DNA of 64,000 bases from CAVUAT01 sp963739545 (GTDB lineage: Bacteria; Actinomycetota; Thermoleophilia; Solirubrobacterales; 70-9). The stretch is taken from assembly GCA_963739545.1 (NCBI GenBank), contig CAVUAT010000014.1, positions 682,001-746,000 on the forward strand, written 5' to 3'. A program made the position numbers and the translations under genes. The notes below the pieces were generated by a model. It worked only from the letters and a program-made list of their open reading frames with translations, ran no database searches and was not told the DNA's origin. Positions 27,981 to 36,619 of this stretch are shown here, in pieces; position 1 is the first letter of the stretch; every line of letters begins with the position of its first letter.

Positions 27981-27986
27981 AGTCTA
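27981..27986 (-). promoter_or_regulatory. -10 box TAGACT, leaderless start
   Basis: On the minus strand TAGACT ends 7 nt before the GTG at 27973, with no Shine-Dalgarno sequence. Confidence 0.45.
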
Positions 27987-27995
27987 TGACCGGGC

Positions 27996-30272
27996 TTACT
28001 TCTTCTTCTTCTTGTTCTTCTTCTTCTTGAAGACGGCCTTGCGCTTGCCGACCACGTAGCCGTCCTGCTCGAGGGTCGAGGCCTGGACGACCAGGCTCCT
28101 GCGACCGCCCTTGCTCGCCAGCTTGCGGCCGGCCTTGGTCAGCTTCACCTTGACGACGCCGGTCTTGCCGCCGGCGATCGTGGCGACGGAGCTCTTGCCG
28201 AGGAGCTTCGCCTTGCCGCCCTTCTTCGCGGCCGCGCCGGCCACTCCGTTGGTCCCCGAGAAGAGCGAGACCGTGGCGTGGCAGGCGACCCAGGTTGCCG
28301 GGGAGCCGAGCTTGACCTTGACGACCTTGGCATTGCCGGAGAGCTTGCCGCCGGCGATCGTCGCATTGCCGTTGTTGGCCAGGTTGGCGAAGTCCGGCGA
28401 CTGGGTCCGGCCCGCGGGCACGAACTTGTCGCGCGGGACCTTGACCGCCCCGCCCGAGGCACCGGGCTTATCTGTTACGGGAAGCCTGATCTCCACGTTG
28501 GAGACCGTGATTGGGCCTTGTCCGTTGGCGATGCGGCCGTACGAATTGAGCGCGCCGGCGCCTGCGTCCTTGGCGAGCAGCTGCACCCTCGGAACGCTGC
28601 CCGCGGCGAACGTGTACCCGTTGGGATGCAGCTGGAACACCTGGCGCAGCGAGCCCTGTGCGGGCCTCCACAGGCCACGGGCGACGAGGCGCTCGGTTCC
28701 GTTCGGGAGGACGTCGAACAGGCGCGCCGCGATCGAGTTGTTGGTGGTGCCCGAGTTGATGTCGGCGATCACGGAGGTCGCGCCCATCAGCGTCGTCGGC
28801 TCGGTCGTGGCCGGCAAGGAGTAGGTGACCGCGCCGGGCTCGTCGACGGCGGGGTTCGTGAGGCACGGCTGGCCGCCCGCGACCACCGGGTCGAACGTCG
28901 CGGCGACCGTGGGGTCGCCGGCGCTCGCGGCGATCGTCTTCGCGACGGCCTCGCTATAGCGAAGCTCGCCGGGGGCGATCGTCGCCCAGTTCGAAGCCGT
29001 GAACGGCCCGCCGGAAGGCGTGCCGGAGGTGCCGGGGCAGGTCAGCGTGTAGGTCGTGACGCCCTGGGTGGGTGCCGAGCCGGCTCCCTTTACGTAGAAG
29101 TCGAGCCAGGCGTTCTCGCGCGCGAGAAGCGCAGCGCTGACGTCGGTCTTGTTGGCCGAGCGCTGGTGGCCGAAGTCGCCGAAGAAGAGCGAGACCGATG
29201 CACTCGGGTGCTGCACCCTGGTGCGGTTGTAGAAGCGGATCGTCTCGTCCGCCGGGAATAGGTCATCCGTGAACCCGCTCGACATCAGCATCGGCGCGGG
29301 TGCCCGCGAAGAGTCGATGTAGTAGCTCGAGTGGTGGTCGCTGATCTCGTCGATGATGTCGGTGACCGTCGGGTCTCCGTCGTAGTTCTCGCCCGCCGTG
29401 AGGCGCGCGAGCCAGGCCTGAAGGTTCGCGTCCGGGTCGGTGACGGAGTAGAAGCCGGGGGCGAGCAGTCCCGATAGGTATAGGCCGTTGATCAGCGACT
29501 GCTTCATCACTCCGACACGGCTGCCGTAGTCGTTGTCGACGAGGTAGTCGATTGTGCGGCCGTTGGGAACGAGGGAGTAGGACAGATCGGTCCAGGGGAT
29601 GCTCGGGACTGCCGCCGCCATCGCCATCGGGATGTTGGAGTCACGGCTCTCCCAGTCGACGAGCGAGCCGTCGGGGAGCATCTGGCGGTCCTTGAGGGCG
29701 CCGAGGGCCATCGAGAGGCCTCCTCCGTAGGAGCCGCCCACCGCGCCGATCTTGGTGGGCAGGACGAGGCCGTCCTCGGCGAGCTCGCCGGCGAGGTCCT
29801 GGTAGTCGCGGACCTCGTAGCGGGTGTCCATCAGCCGCACGTAGCCGTTGGTGCAAGCGCCTGCCGCGACGGTCTGCGATGCGGGCGAGCCGCAGGACTC
29901 GCGGAAGCCGCGGGTGGTCATGCTCATCACCGCGTAGCCACGGCTGGTGAAGCGCCGCAGACCCGAAGTTGAGCCGCTGGCGCCGAAGCCGATCTTGGCG
30001 CCACCGTAGCCGTGGCCCCAGACGATCAGGGGGTAGGAGCCATCGGGGCCGCCCGGGTCGGGCGGAAAGGCGACGTTGATGTCGAGGGGGACGGCGTCGA
30101 AGGTCTCGTTGGTGGTGCTGCGGGGCGAGGTGTTGCCGCATTCGCGCACGCCATCGGCGGCGACGTTGCACGCGACGTCCCCACCGAACACGTCGGCGAT
30201 TGCGGCGTTGGCGCTCGGCGCGAGGGCGAGCGAGCCCACGACCACTGACAGCACGGCGACGACCTTCTTCAT
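27996..30272 (-). CDS. secreted S15/CocE-like alpha/beta hydrolase with lysine-rich tail
   Basis: This is a 758-residue protein with a signal peptide (MKKVVAVLSVVVGSLALAPS, cleavage near NAA). The alpha/beta-hydrolase core has GHGYGGAKIG (oxyanion side), the nucleophile elbow GGSYGGG, a possible Asp in SSGFTDDLFPADE and a His in FGDFGHQRS. The order matches X-Pro dipeptidyl-peptidase (S15)/CocE-NonD enzymes. A C-terminal region of beta repeats (ATIAGGKLSG, ATIAGGKTGVVKVKL) ends in KKKKNKKKKK, which could bind the anionic envelope. The substrate (peptide or ester) is unknown. ATG 30272 is preferred because AGAGAGGA precedes it. Confidence 0.85.
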   Translation of the reverse strand: MKKVVAVLSVVVGSLALAPSANAAIADVFGGDVACNVAADGVRECGNTSPRSTTNETFDAVPLDINVAFPPDPGGPDGSYPLIVWGHGYGGAKIGFGASGSTSGLRRFTSRGYAVMSMTTRGFRESCGSPASQTVAAGACTNGYVRLMDTRYEVRDYQDLAGELAEDGLVLPTKIGAVGGSYGGGLSMALGALKDRQMLPDGSLVDWESRDSNIPMAMAAAVPSIPWTDLSYSLVPNGRTIDYLVDNDYGSRVGVMKQSLINGLYLSGLLAPGFYSVTDPDANLQAWLARLTAGENYDGDPTVTDIIDEISDHHSSYYIDSSRAPAPMLMSSGFTDDLFPADETIRFYNRTRVQHPSASVSLFFGDFGHQRSANKTDVSAALLARENAWLDFYVKGAGSAPTQGVTTYTLTCPGTSGTPSGGPFTASNWATIAPGELRYSEAVAKTIAASAGDPTVAATFDPVVAGGQPCLTNPAVDEPGAVTYSLPATTEPTTLMGATSVIADINSGTTNNSIAARLFDVLPNGTERLVARGLWRPAQGSLRQVFQLHPNGYTFAAGSVPRVQLLAKDAGAGALNSYGRIANGQGPITVSNVEIRLPVTDKPGASGGAVKVPRDKFVPAGRTQSPDFANLANNGNATIAGGKLSGNAKVVKVKLGSPATWVACHATVSLFSGTNGVAGAAAKKGGKAKLLGKSSVATIAGGKTGVVKVKLTKAGRKLASKGGRRSLVVQASTLEQDGYVVGKRKAVFKKKKNKKKKK

Positions 30273-30325
30273 TGAGTGAGTCCTCTCTCTCCTAATGGGC
30301 ACTTCGCGCTCCCTGTAACGCGTTT

Positions 30326-30346
30326 TCGTGTCTCCCTAGGACACGA
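30326..30346. other. 7-bp stem-loop
   Basis: TCGTGTC, loop TCCCTAG, GACACGA. It lies ~50 nt after the SDR stop and ~54 nt before the S15 start. It has no T-run on either side, so it is not a standard terminator. Confidence 0.45.
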
Positions 30347-30397
30347 GCAAGCAGCTTAGCTACCGGTTTCGGTTCGAAGCTCCGTAGAAGCCCGCAA

Positions 30398-31204
30398 TCA
30401 GCGCTTGTCGCGCTGACCCTCCGAGACCGCAGTGGCGATCTTGTCCGCCCCGCCTCGCCGCTGGAACGAAGCCGCGATGCCTGGGTGGCGGTAGCCGACC
30501 TCGCTGAGCACCCGCGTTCGCCTCGGCGCGACCGTGATCTCGACCTTGTTCTTGCGAATGGCCTTCTCGACGGCCTGCGCGACCTTCTTGGGGGTCGTCG
30601 TGCCTACGCCGGGCGGGGCGTCCGAGCCAGAGTCGTGGAACATGCCCGCCTCGCGGACGAACCCCGGCGAGACGATCGATACACCGACCCCGTCGGAGTA
30701 CAGGTCCTCGCGCAGGCCGAACGCGAAGCCGCGCAGGCCGAACTTGGTCGCGTTGTAGAGGGAAGCGCGGGGAGAGCCCACCTTGCCGGCGAGAGAGGCG
30801 ATGAGGACGATGTGCCCCTCGCCCTTCGCGGCCAGGCGCGGCGCCAGCTCGCGGGCCATCAGGATCGGGGCCTCGAGGTTGACGCGCAGCGCGCGGGCGA
30901 TCTCGTTCGAGGTCAGGTCATCGAGCCTGCCGCTGGCGGGGAGGGCCGCGTTGGCGACCAGAGCGTCGATGTCGCCGGCATCGGCGACCAGCGTCTCCGC
31001 CGCGGCGCTCTCGGCGAGGTCGGCCACGATCACCTCGTGCGCACCGGAGCCGCCGGGAAGCGAGCTCGCCAGCTCGGCGAGCTCGGGCTCACGGCGCGAG
31101 CTGAGCACGAGCGTCGCCCCGGCGTCCGCGAGCTGCCGCGCGATCGCCATGCCGATGCCCCCCGTCGCGCCGCTCAGCAGCACTTTCTTCCCCTTGAGTT
31201 CCAC
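30398..31204 (-). CDS. short-chain dehydrogenase/reductase
   Basis: This is a 268-residue classical SDR with cofactor motif SGATGGIGMAIARQL, the NAALPAS variant of NNAG, the catalytic Ser of VLIASLAG and YNATK. The SSRREP segment after beta-2 suggests NADPH preference. The C-terminus is basic. It is probably a cytosolic oxidoreductase of a lipid or secondary metabolite, with unknown substrate. GTG 31204 is chosen over ATG 31234 because a TAGGTT -10 box lies 8 nt upstream of the GTG and would fall inside the longer frame. Confidence 0.85.
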   Translation of the reverse strand: MELKGKKVLLSGATGGIGMAIARQLADAGATLVLSSRREPELAELASSLPGGSGAHEVIVADLAESAAAETLVADAGDIDALVANAALPASGRLDDLTSNEIARALRVNLEAPILMARELAPRLAAKGEGHIVLIASLAGKVGSPRASLYNATKFGLRGFAFGLREDLYSDGVGVSIVSPGFVREAGMFHDSGSDAPPGVGTTTPKKVAQAVEKAIRKNKVEITVAPRRTRVLSEVGYRHPGIAASFQRRGGADKIATAVSEGQRDKR

Positions 31205-31212
31205 GAAAAGAG

Positions 31213-31218
31213 AACCTA
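31213..31218 (-). promoter_or_regulatory. -10 box TAGGTT, leaderless start
   Basis: On the minus strand TAGGTT ends 8 nt before GTG 31204. Confidence 0.45.
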
Positions 31219-31344
31219 TCGCGCCTACATCCAACGGCCGCTCTACCTGCCGGGCTCAATTCGCACGGTCGCGCGGGGGCCGAGCGGCCTATTAGCGTCT
31301 GCACGCAATCTCCCACTTCTGGTACCGTGCCCGGCCACGACCAA

Positions 31345-31470
31345 GTAACGCCGAATCCCGCCGAACGAAAACGGCGGGAACGGGGGAACCGAGAAGTTTG
31401 GGGCGAATCCACACCTAGTGGAGGCGCAGGCTCTTTCAGCGCCAGCCCGACAGCTAACCCCGTAGGCCGA
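31345..31470 (+). ncRNA. c-di-AMP riboswitch (ydaO-yuaA class)
   Basis: The leader before the NlpC/P60 gene carries the conserved ydaO-class blocks in order: a CCCGCC/GGCGGG stem followed by GGGGGAACCGAG (from 31382), TTGGGGCGAATCC (31398-31410), CTCTTTCAG, AGCCCGACAGCTAACCCCG (31444-31462) and TAGGC. The Shine-Dalgarno sequence GAAGGAG lies a few nt after the aptamer. In actinobacteria this class controls cell-wall hydrolases and is usually turned off by c-di-AMP (established). I found no long terminator stem, so translational or mixed control is possible. Confidence 0.88.
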
Positions 31471-31487
31471 CGAAGGAGAACACGGTT

Positions 31488-32048
31488 TTGCGGTCCACAA
31501 CACGCCTCATCGCCGCGCTGGCGCTCACAGGCTTGATCATCGCCCCGTCCGCCCTGGCCCAGACCGGCGGGTCAGTGGCCCCCGGCTCCGGCTCGACCTC
31601 GACGACGCCCCTCGGCCCCCCGGGGAAGGCGAAGCTGAAGAAGAACGGCAAGGCGATAGCTCCGTCGAACGCGCCGATCCAGGTGCAGATGGCGATCAAC
31701 GCCGGCAACCAGATCCGCAAGTTCCCCTACCGCTATGGCGGCGGCCACCAGTCCTTCTTCGACTCGGGCTACGACTGCTCGGGTGCCGTCAGCTACGTGC
31801 TGAACGGAGCCGGTCTGATCGAGGACCCGCTTCCCTCGGGCGACCTCGCCTCGAGCTGGGGATCCCTCGGCAAGGGCCGTTGGATCACCGTCTACGCGAA
31901 CGGCGGCCACGCCTACATGGTGGTGGCGGGCCTGCGCTTCGACACCTCCGCGGTCGGCGAGAGCCTTAACCAGGGCAGCGGCCCCCGCTGGCGCGCGACC
32001 AAGCGCCCGGGAAAGAGCTACACGCACAAGTACTACCCGAGCCTCTAG
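31488..32048 (+). CDS. NlpC/P60-family secreted cell-wall hydrolase
   Basis: This is a 186-residue secreted protein. Its signal peptide (RLIAALALTGLIIAPSALA) is followed by a Gly/Ser/Pro linker and a basic patch (GKAKLKKNGKAI), then a small papain-like domain. The catalytic Cys is in GYDCSGAVSYVL and a catalytic His in NGGHAYMVVAGL. The domain is short for NlpC/P60 but has the family core. It should cleave peptidoglycan stem peptides outside the membrane. The start is the TTG at 31488, 7 nt after GAAGGAGAA. Expression is probably under the c-di-AMP riboswitch directly upstream. Confidence 0.88.
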   Translation: MRSTTRLIAALALTGLIIAPSALAQTGGSVAPGSGSTSTTPLGPPGKAKLKKNGKAIAPSNAPIQVQMAINAGNQIRKFPYRYGGGHQSFFDSGYDCSGAVSYVLNGAGLIEDPLPSGDLASSWGSLGKGRWITVYANGGHAYMVVAGLRFDTSAVGESLNQGSGPRWRATKRPGKSYTHKYYPSL

Positions 32049-32239
32049 CCCGCGACCCGCGCGCGGGTTCCCAGGACTAGGACCGGCGCTTCGGGGTACA
32101 AGGCTTCGAATGGGGACCGCACGCCGCGCGGTCATCGGCGTCGACGGGACGCCATTGTGGGCGGCCTCACGGCCCGCGCGCTGCCTCGACAAGCGGCGCC
32201 CCCGTGCCCGAGGGGCCCGGGCCTAATGTGAGCCGCGAG

Positions 32240-32989
32240 ATGGCAGCCGAGAACGAGGTGGAGCGGAGCGGGCGAGCCGAGAGGCGCGCCTCTCTGCGCG
32301 CCGGCGTACGCGCCGGGGTGCCGTTCGCCCTCGCAGGTTTCCTGCTGGCTGTCTCCTACGGCGTCCTGGCCGAGCCGATCCTCGGCGCGCCGGCGACCCT
32401 CGCGATGTCCGCGTTCGTGTTCGCGGGATCGGCGCAGTTCGGATCGGTGGCGGTGCTCGCCTCGGGAGGGGGCGTGGGCCCGGCGATCATCGCCGCTCTG
32501 CTCCTGAACGCCCGCTACATCCCGATGGGGATCGCCCTCGCGCCCTCGCTTAGGGGGCGCTGGTGGCTGCGGGCCGCCTACGGCGAGGCGATGATCGACG
32601 CATCCTGGGCGATGGCCAACCGCGGGGGCGGCCGCTTCGACCCGGACTTCCTGGTCGGCGCCACGCTGCCCACCTACCCGGCGTGGGTCGCCGGCACCGC
32701 GGTCGGCGTCTTCGCCGGCGATCTGATCGGCGACCCCGCCGACCTCGGGCTCGACGCCCTCTTCCCCGCGTTCTTCCTCGCCCTGCTGGTCGGGGGCGAG
32801 CTGCGCGAGGGTCGGTTGTCGGTGATCGTCGCTGCTCTCGGCGCCGTGATCGGCCTGGCGCTGACGCCGATCACCCCGGCCGGAGTACCCGTGATCGCCG
32901 CCAGCGCGGCCGCGCTTCTCGGCCTGCGGCGCCACCGCGGTTCGGACGGCGAGCCCACCGCGTACCTGGAGAAGGACCCCGTTGGCTGA
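32240..32989 (+). CDS. azlC: AzlC-family branched-chain amino acid exporter, large subunit
   Basis: This is a 249-residue membrane protein with the AzlC core: RAGVRAGVPFALAGFLLAVS, SAFVFAGSAQFGSVAVLASG and LLLNARYIPMGIALAPSLRG. About seven helices are predicted. With AzlD it forms an exporter of branched-chain or other amino acids. ATG 32240 is taken; an in-frame GTG at 32228 and a longer frame to 32204 exist. It overlaps azlD by 8 nt. Confidence 0.9.
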   Translation: MAAENEVERSGRAERRASLRAGVRAGVPFALAGFLLAVSYGVLAEPILGAPATLAMSAFVFAGSAQFGSVAVLASGGGVGPAIIAALLLNARYIPMGIALAPSLRGRWWLRAAYGEAMIDASWAMANRGGGRFDPDFLVGATLPTYPAWVAGTAVGVFAGDLIGDPADLGLDALFPAFFLALLVGGELREGRLSVIVAALGAVIGLALTPITPAGVPVIAASAAALLGLRRHRGSDGEPTAYLEKDPVG

Positions 32990-33293
32990 CGCCTGGATCG
33001 TGTTCGCGTGGCTGTTCGTCACGACCGCGGTGGTTCGGACCTCGGGCCCGGTCGTGCTCGGCGGCCGCGAGCTGCCCGAGCGGGTGACCGCAGTTGTGGC
33101 ACTGCTGGCGCCCGCACTGCTGGCTGCGCTCGTGGTGACCGAGACCTTCCGCGGCCCGGGCGGAGATCTGGTCGTCGACGCGCGTGCGCTCGGCGTCGCC
33201 GGCGCTGCGGTTGTCCTGGCGCTGCGCGGCTCGATCCTGCTGGCGATGGGCGTCGCGATGGCGCTGACCGCGGTGGCCCGCGCCCTGGCCTGA
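32982..33293 (+). CDS. azlD: AzlD-family branched-chain amino acid exporter, small subunit
   Basis: This is a 103-residue, four-helix AzlD protein (VFAWLFVTTAVVRTSGPVVL, then VTAVVALLAPALLAALVVTE, VVDARALGVAGAAVVLAL and a last helix). It is the obligate small partner of AzlC. The TTG start lies inside the end of azlC, so the two are translationally coupled. Confidence 0.88.
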   Translation: MADAWIVFAWLFVTTAVVRTSGPVVLGGRELPERVTAVVALLAPALLAALVVTETFRGPGGDLVVDARALGVAGAAVVLALRGSILLAMGVAMALTAVARALA

Positions 33294-33325
33294 CGAGCGG
33301 GTGGAGGAATCGTCCAACCGCAGCC

Positions 33326-33346
33326 GCCAAGATTGTCCATCTTGGC
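33326..33346. promoter_or_regulatory. 8-bp inverted repeat before polyamine operon 1
   Basis: GCCAAGAT, loop TGTCC, ATCTTGGC is perfectly symmetric. It sits in the 170-nt gap between azlD and the first pot operon and could be an azlCD terminator or an operator for the pot genes. The rest of the gap shows no gene. Confidence 0.5.
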
Positions 33347-33463
33347 CCTCGGGTGCTCGAATAGGTTTGTAAAACGCGGATCCCGTTCTTGTCCGTTCGG
33401 GATAACCGCCGTTCACACAAGGGGGGCCGACAGCTGCGCTCCCATAGGAGGGAACCCGCCGTA

Positions 33464-34483
33464 GTGTCGAGTGACACGCCCGATATCCGGTTGAGCGGTG
33501 TCAGCAAGCACTATGGCGACGTGGTCGCCGTAGCGTCGCTCGATCTCGAGATCGAGCACGGCGAGTTCTTCACGCTGCTCGGGCCGTCGGGGTCGGGCAA
33601 AACGACGACCCTGCGCATGATCGCGGGCTTCGAGGACCCGGACACCGGAACCGTCGAGCTCGGCGGCAAGGATGTGACCGCGCTGGCGCCCTATGACCGC
33701 GAGGTCAACACCGTGTTCCAGGACTACGCTCTGTTCCCGCACATGAGCGTGTCGGAGAACGTCGAGTACGGGATGCGCGTGAAGCGCGTCGCAGGCGAAG
33801 AGCGAAAGCGCCGCGCCAATGATGCGCTCGAGATGGTCAGCCTCACCGGGTACGAAGCACGCAAGCCCGGCGAGCTCTCCGGCGGCCAGCGCCAGCGGGT
33901 CGCGCTCGCACGGGCGATCGTCAACAGGCCGCGAGTCCTCCTGCTCGACGAGCCGCTCGGTGCGCTCGACCTCAAGTTGCGGGAGCGCATGCAGGTCGAG
34001 CTCAAGTCGATCCAGCGGGAGGTCGGGATCACGTTCGTCTACGTCACGCACGACCAGGAGGAGGCGCTGACGATGTCGAACCGCGTCGCCGTCTTCAACG
34101 AGGGCCGCCTCGAGCAGGTCGGCCCTCCGGCCGACATCTACGAGCACCCCGGCAACCCGTTCGTCGCGGGCTTCGTGGGGGTCTCGAACCTGATCGAGCG
34201 CGACGGCGCGAGCTTCACGATCCGGCCCGAGAAGGTCGTGTTCGTCGAGAACGGGTCCGCGAGCGGGCTTCACGTCGAGGCCGGCACGGTCTCCGACGTC
34301 GCCTACGCAGGAATGATCACCCGCTACATGATCGCCCTCGACCGGGGCGGAGAGCTTCAAGTGGTCCGCCAGAACCTGGAGGAGACCTCTGCGGAGGTAC
34401 AGGAGCAGCGCGGCCGGAAAGTGAAAATCGGATGGCGCTCGGAGCACACGGTCGCTGTCCAGGGAGAGGAGGATCAACAGTGA
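33464..34483 (+). CDS. potA: polyamine ABC transporter ATP-binding protein (PotA-like), operon 1
   Basis: This is a 339-residue ABC ATPase with Walker A GPSGSGKTT, Q-loop VFQDYALFPHMS, signature LSGGQRQR, Walker B LLLDEPLGALD and H-loop VTHDQEEAL, followed by a C-terminal TOBE-like domain (FTIRPEKVVFVE onwards). It powers spermidine/putrescine-type uptake with the three genes after it. GTG 33464 is chosen because AGGAGGGA (33446-33453) lies 10 nt upstream; the frame is open to 33389. Its stop overlaps the next GTG (GTGA). Confidence 0.92.
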   Translation: MSSDTPDIRLSGVSKHYGDVVAVASLDLEIEHGEFFTLLGPSGSGKTTTLRMIAGFEDPDTGTVELGGKDVTALAPYDREVNTVFQDYALFPHMSVSENVEYGMRVKRVAGEERKRRANDALEMVSLTGYEARKPGELSGGQRQRVALARAIVNRPRVLLLDEPLGALDLKLRERMQVELKSIQREVGITFVYVTHDQEEALTMSNRVAVFNEGRLEQVGPPADIYEHPGNPFVAGFVGVSNLIERDGASFTIRPEKVVFVENGSASGLHVEAGTVSDVAYAGMITRYMIALDRGGELQVVRQNLEETSAEVQEQRGRKVKIGWRSEHTVAVQGEEDQQ

Positions 34484-35679
34484 GGAACCTCAGAGCCCAC
34501 CCTGCGTGGGCACCGATGATGATTGCGCTGGGGCTCGTGGTCGCGATGCTCGCGATCGCCGGCTGCGGTGGCGACGACGACGACGACAGTGGTGGCGGTG
34601 AAGCCTTGACCGAGGTCGGCGAGGGCGAGGGCGAGCTCAACCTCGTCGCATGGGCCGGCTACGTCGAGGACGGGTCCACGGACCCGGCGGTGGACTGGGT
34701 GACGGACTTCGAGAAGGAGACCGGCTGTCAGGTCAACGTCAAGGTCGGCAACACCTCTGACGAGATGGTGACTCTGATGCGCACCGGCGAGTACGACGGT
34801 GTCTCGGCCTCGGGTGACGCCTCAGGGCGCCTGATCGAGGGCGGCGACGTCGACCCGGTCAACGTCGACCTGGTCCCGAACTACGCCGACATCTTCCCGG
34901 CGCTGAAGGATCAGGAGTGGAACACGGTTGACGGCGTCAACTACGGGATCCCCCACGGCCGCGGGTCGAACCTGCTGCAGTGGAACCCCGATGCGGTCAA
35001 GCCCGACCCGACGTCCTGGGACGTGGTCTTCGACCCGGCCAAGGCCGCTGAGCAAGCGGGCAAGGTGACGGCGTACGACAACGCGATCTACATCGCCGAC
35101 GCGGCGCTGTACCTGCGCACGCACAACCCCGAGCTCGGGATCACGGACCCGTACGAGCTCGACCAGGAGCAATTCGACGCCGCGATCGATCTGCTTAAGC
35201 AGCAGAACGAGAACATCGGCGAGTACTGGTCCGACTACACCAAGCAGATCGCGGCGTTCGCCAACGGCGACTCCACGGTCGGCACGACCTGGCAGATCAT
35301 CACCAATCTGGCCCAGGCCGAGGGCATCAACGTCAAGAACACCCTGCCCTCTGAGGGCGCGACCGGATGGTCAGACACGTGGATGCTGAGTTCGGAGGCG
35401 AAGAACCCGAACTGCATGTACCTGTGGATGAACCACATCGTCAGCCCCGAGGCGAACGCCGCCGTGGCCGAGTACTTCGGCGAGGCCCCGGCGAACGAGA
35501 AGGCATGTGCTCTCACGGCAGACAAGGAGCACTGCGACATATTCCACGCCGACGACGAGGAGTTCTTCGACCAGGTCGAGTACTGGAAGACTCCGCTGAA
35601 GGACTGCGGCGACGACCGCGGTGAGGAATGCAAGACCTACGACGAGTGGGTCCAGGGATTCACGGAAGTGAAGGGCTGA
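34480..35679 (+). CDS. potD: polyamine-binding lipoprotein (PotD-like), operon 1
   Basis: This is a 399-residue extracytoplasmic binding protein. It starts at GTG 34480 with a hydrophobic signal ending in the lipobox LAIAGCGG, then an acidic linker. The two-lobe domain begins LNLVAWAGYVEDGSTD and includes NTSDEMVTLMRTGEYDGVSA and TWQIITNLAQAEG. The C-terminal part has four Cys (CALTADKEHCDIF and KDCGDDRGEEC) that could form disulfides. AGGAGG is 7 nt before the start. The ligand is predicted as a polyamine or related amine from the family. Confidence 0.9.
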   Translation: MRNLRAHPAWAPMMIALGLVVAMLAIAGCGGDDDDDSGGGEALTEVGEGEGELNLVAWAGYVEDGSTDPAVDWVTDFEKETGCQVNVKVGNTSDEMVTLMRTGEYDGVSASGDASGRLIEGGDVDPVNVDLVPNYADIFPALKDQEWNTVDGVNYGIPHGRGSNLLQWNPDAVKPDPTSWDVVFDPAKAAEQAGKVTAYDNAIYIADAALYLRTHNPELGITDPYELDQEQFDAAIDLLKQQNENIGEYWSDYTKQIAAFANGDSTVGTTWQIITNLAQAEGINVKNTLPSEGATGWSDTWMLSSEAKNPNCMYLWMNHIVSPEANAAVAEYFGEAPANEKACALTADKEHCDIFHADDEEFFDQVEYWKTPLKDCGDDRGEECKTYDEWVQGFTEVKG

Positions 35680-35709
35680 TCCGATCGAGGGTCGCCTGAA
35701 CACCGATTC

Positions 35710-36609
35710 GTGGAAGCGGCTGGCGTAAGCGCACAGCCGCCGAGGAGGTCGGTGGGCCGTAGGCTCGCCGACCTCTTCCACGGTCGGCCGCGGCTGGCGG
35801 TCGGAGCGCTGCTGGCCGGCCCCGTCGGCTGGCTGGTGATCGCCTACCTCGGCTCGCTGGCCGTCCTCTTCGCCGCTGCCTTCTGGCATCTCAACGACCT
35901 CAGCGGCGAGATCGAACGCGGCTTCAGCCTCCAGAACTTCGAGACCCTGACCGAGCCCGTCTATCGCGCGATCACCTTCCGCACCGTCGGGGTCGCGGCG
36001 CTGGTCACGATCACCGACGCGCTGCTGGCCTTTCCGATCGCCTTCTACATGGCGAAGGTCGCGAGCCCGCGGGTGAAGGCGCTGCTGGTCGTGGCGGTGC
36101 TGATGCCGCTGTGGTCGAGCTACCTGATCAAGGTCTACGCCTGGCGCACGATCCTGAGCGAGGACGGGATGCTGAACTGGCTGCTCGGCCCGCTCGGCAT
36201 CAGCGCGCCCGAGGGGGACATCTTCCGCCTCTGGCTGGTGATGAGCTACCTCTGGCTGCCCTTCATGGTGATCCCGGTCTACGCGGGGTTGGAGCGGATC
36301 TCCGATTCCGTGCTCAACGCCTCCGACGACCTCGGGGCGAAGCCGTGGACAACCTTCCGGAGGGTGATCCTGCCGCTCGCCTTCCCGGCGGTCGTAGCCG
36401 GCTCGATCTTCACCTTCTCGCTGACGCTGGGTGACTTCATCGCGCCGCAGCTACTGACCAAGGTGCAGTTCATCGGCAACGTCGTCTACAACAACGTCGG
36501 GGTCGCCAACAACCTGCCGCTGGCCGCGGCGTTCGCGCTGGTGCCCGTGGCCGTGATGATCATCTACCTGCTGATCGCGAGGCGCCTAGGGGCGTTCGAG
36601 CACGTATGA
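35710..36609 (+). CDS. potB: polyamine ABC transporter permease (PotB-like), operon 1
   Basis: This is a 299-residue membrane permease with six helices and the binding-protein-dependent transport signature (EAA-like) DDLGAKPWTTFRRVILPLAF, which docks on the ATPase. The SSYLIKVYAWRTILSEDG loop is typical of PotB. GTG 35710 gives the longest frame; GTG 35752 with GAGGAG 4 nt upstream is an alternative that removes 14 residues. It is paired with the next permease. Confidence 0.9.
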   Translation: MEAAGVSAQPPRRSVGRRLADLFHGRPRLAVGALLAGPVGWLVIAYLGSLAVLFAAAFWHLNDLSGEIERGFSLQNFETLTEPVYRAITFRTVGVAALVTITDALLAFPIAFYMAKVASPRVKALLVVAVLMPLWSSYLIKVYAWRTILSEDGMLNWLLGPLGISAPEGDIFRLWLVMSYLWLPFMVIPVYAGLERISDSVLNASDDLGAKPWTTFRRVILPLAFPAVVAGSIFTFSLTLGDFIAPQLLTKVQFIGNVVYNNVGVANNLPLAAAFALVPVAVMIIYLLIARRLGAFEHV

Positions 36610-36619
36610 GGCGCGGGCG

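Noticed and set aside
32049..32239. tRNA or other structured RNA in the gap before azlC
   Set aside because: No acceptor stem or T-loop pattern could be found, only a short GC palindrome near 32060.
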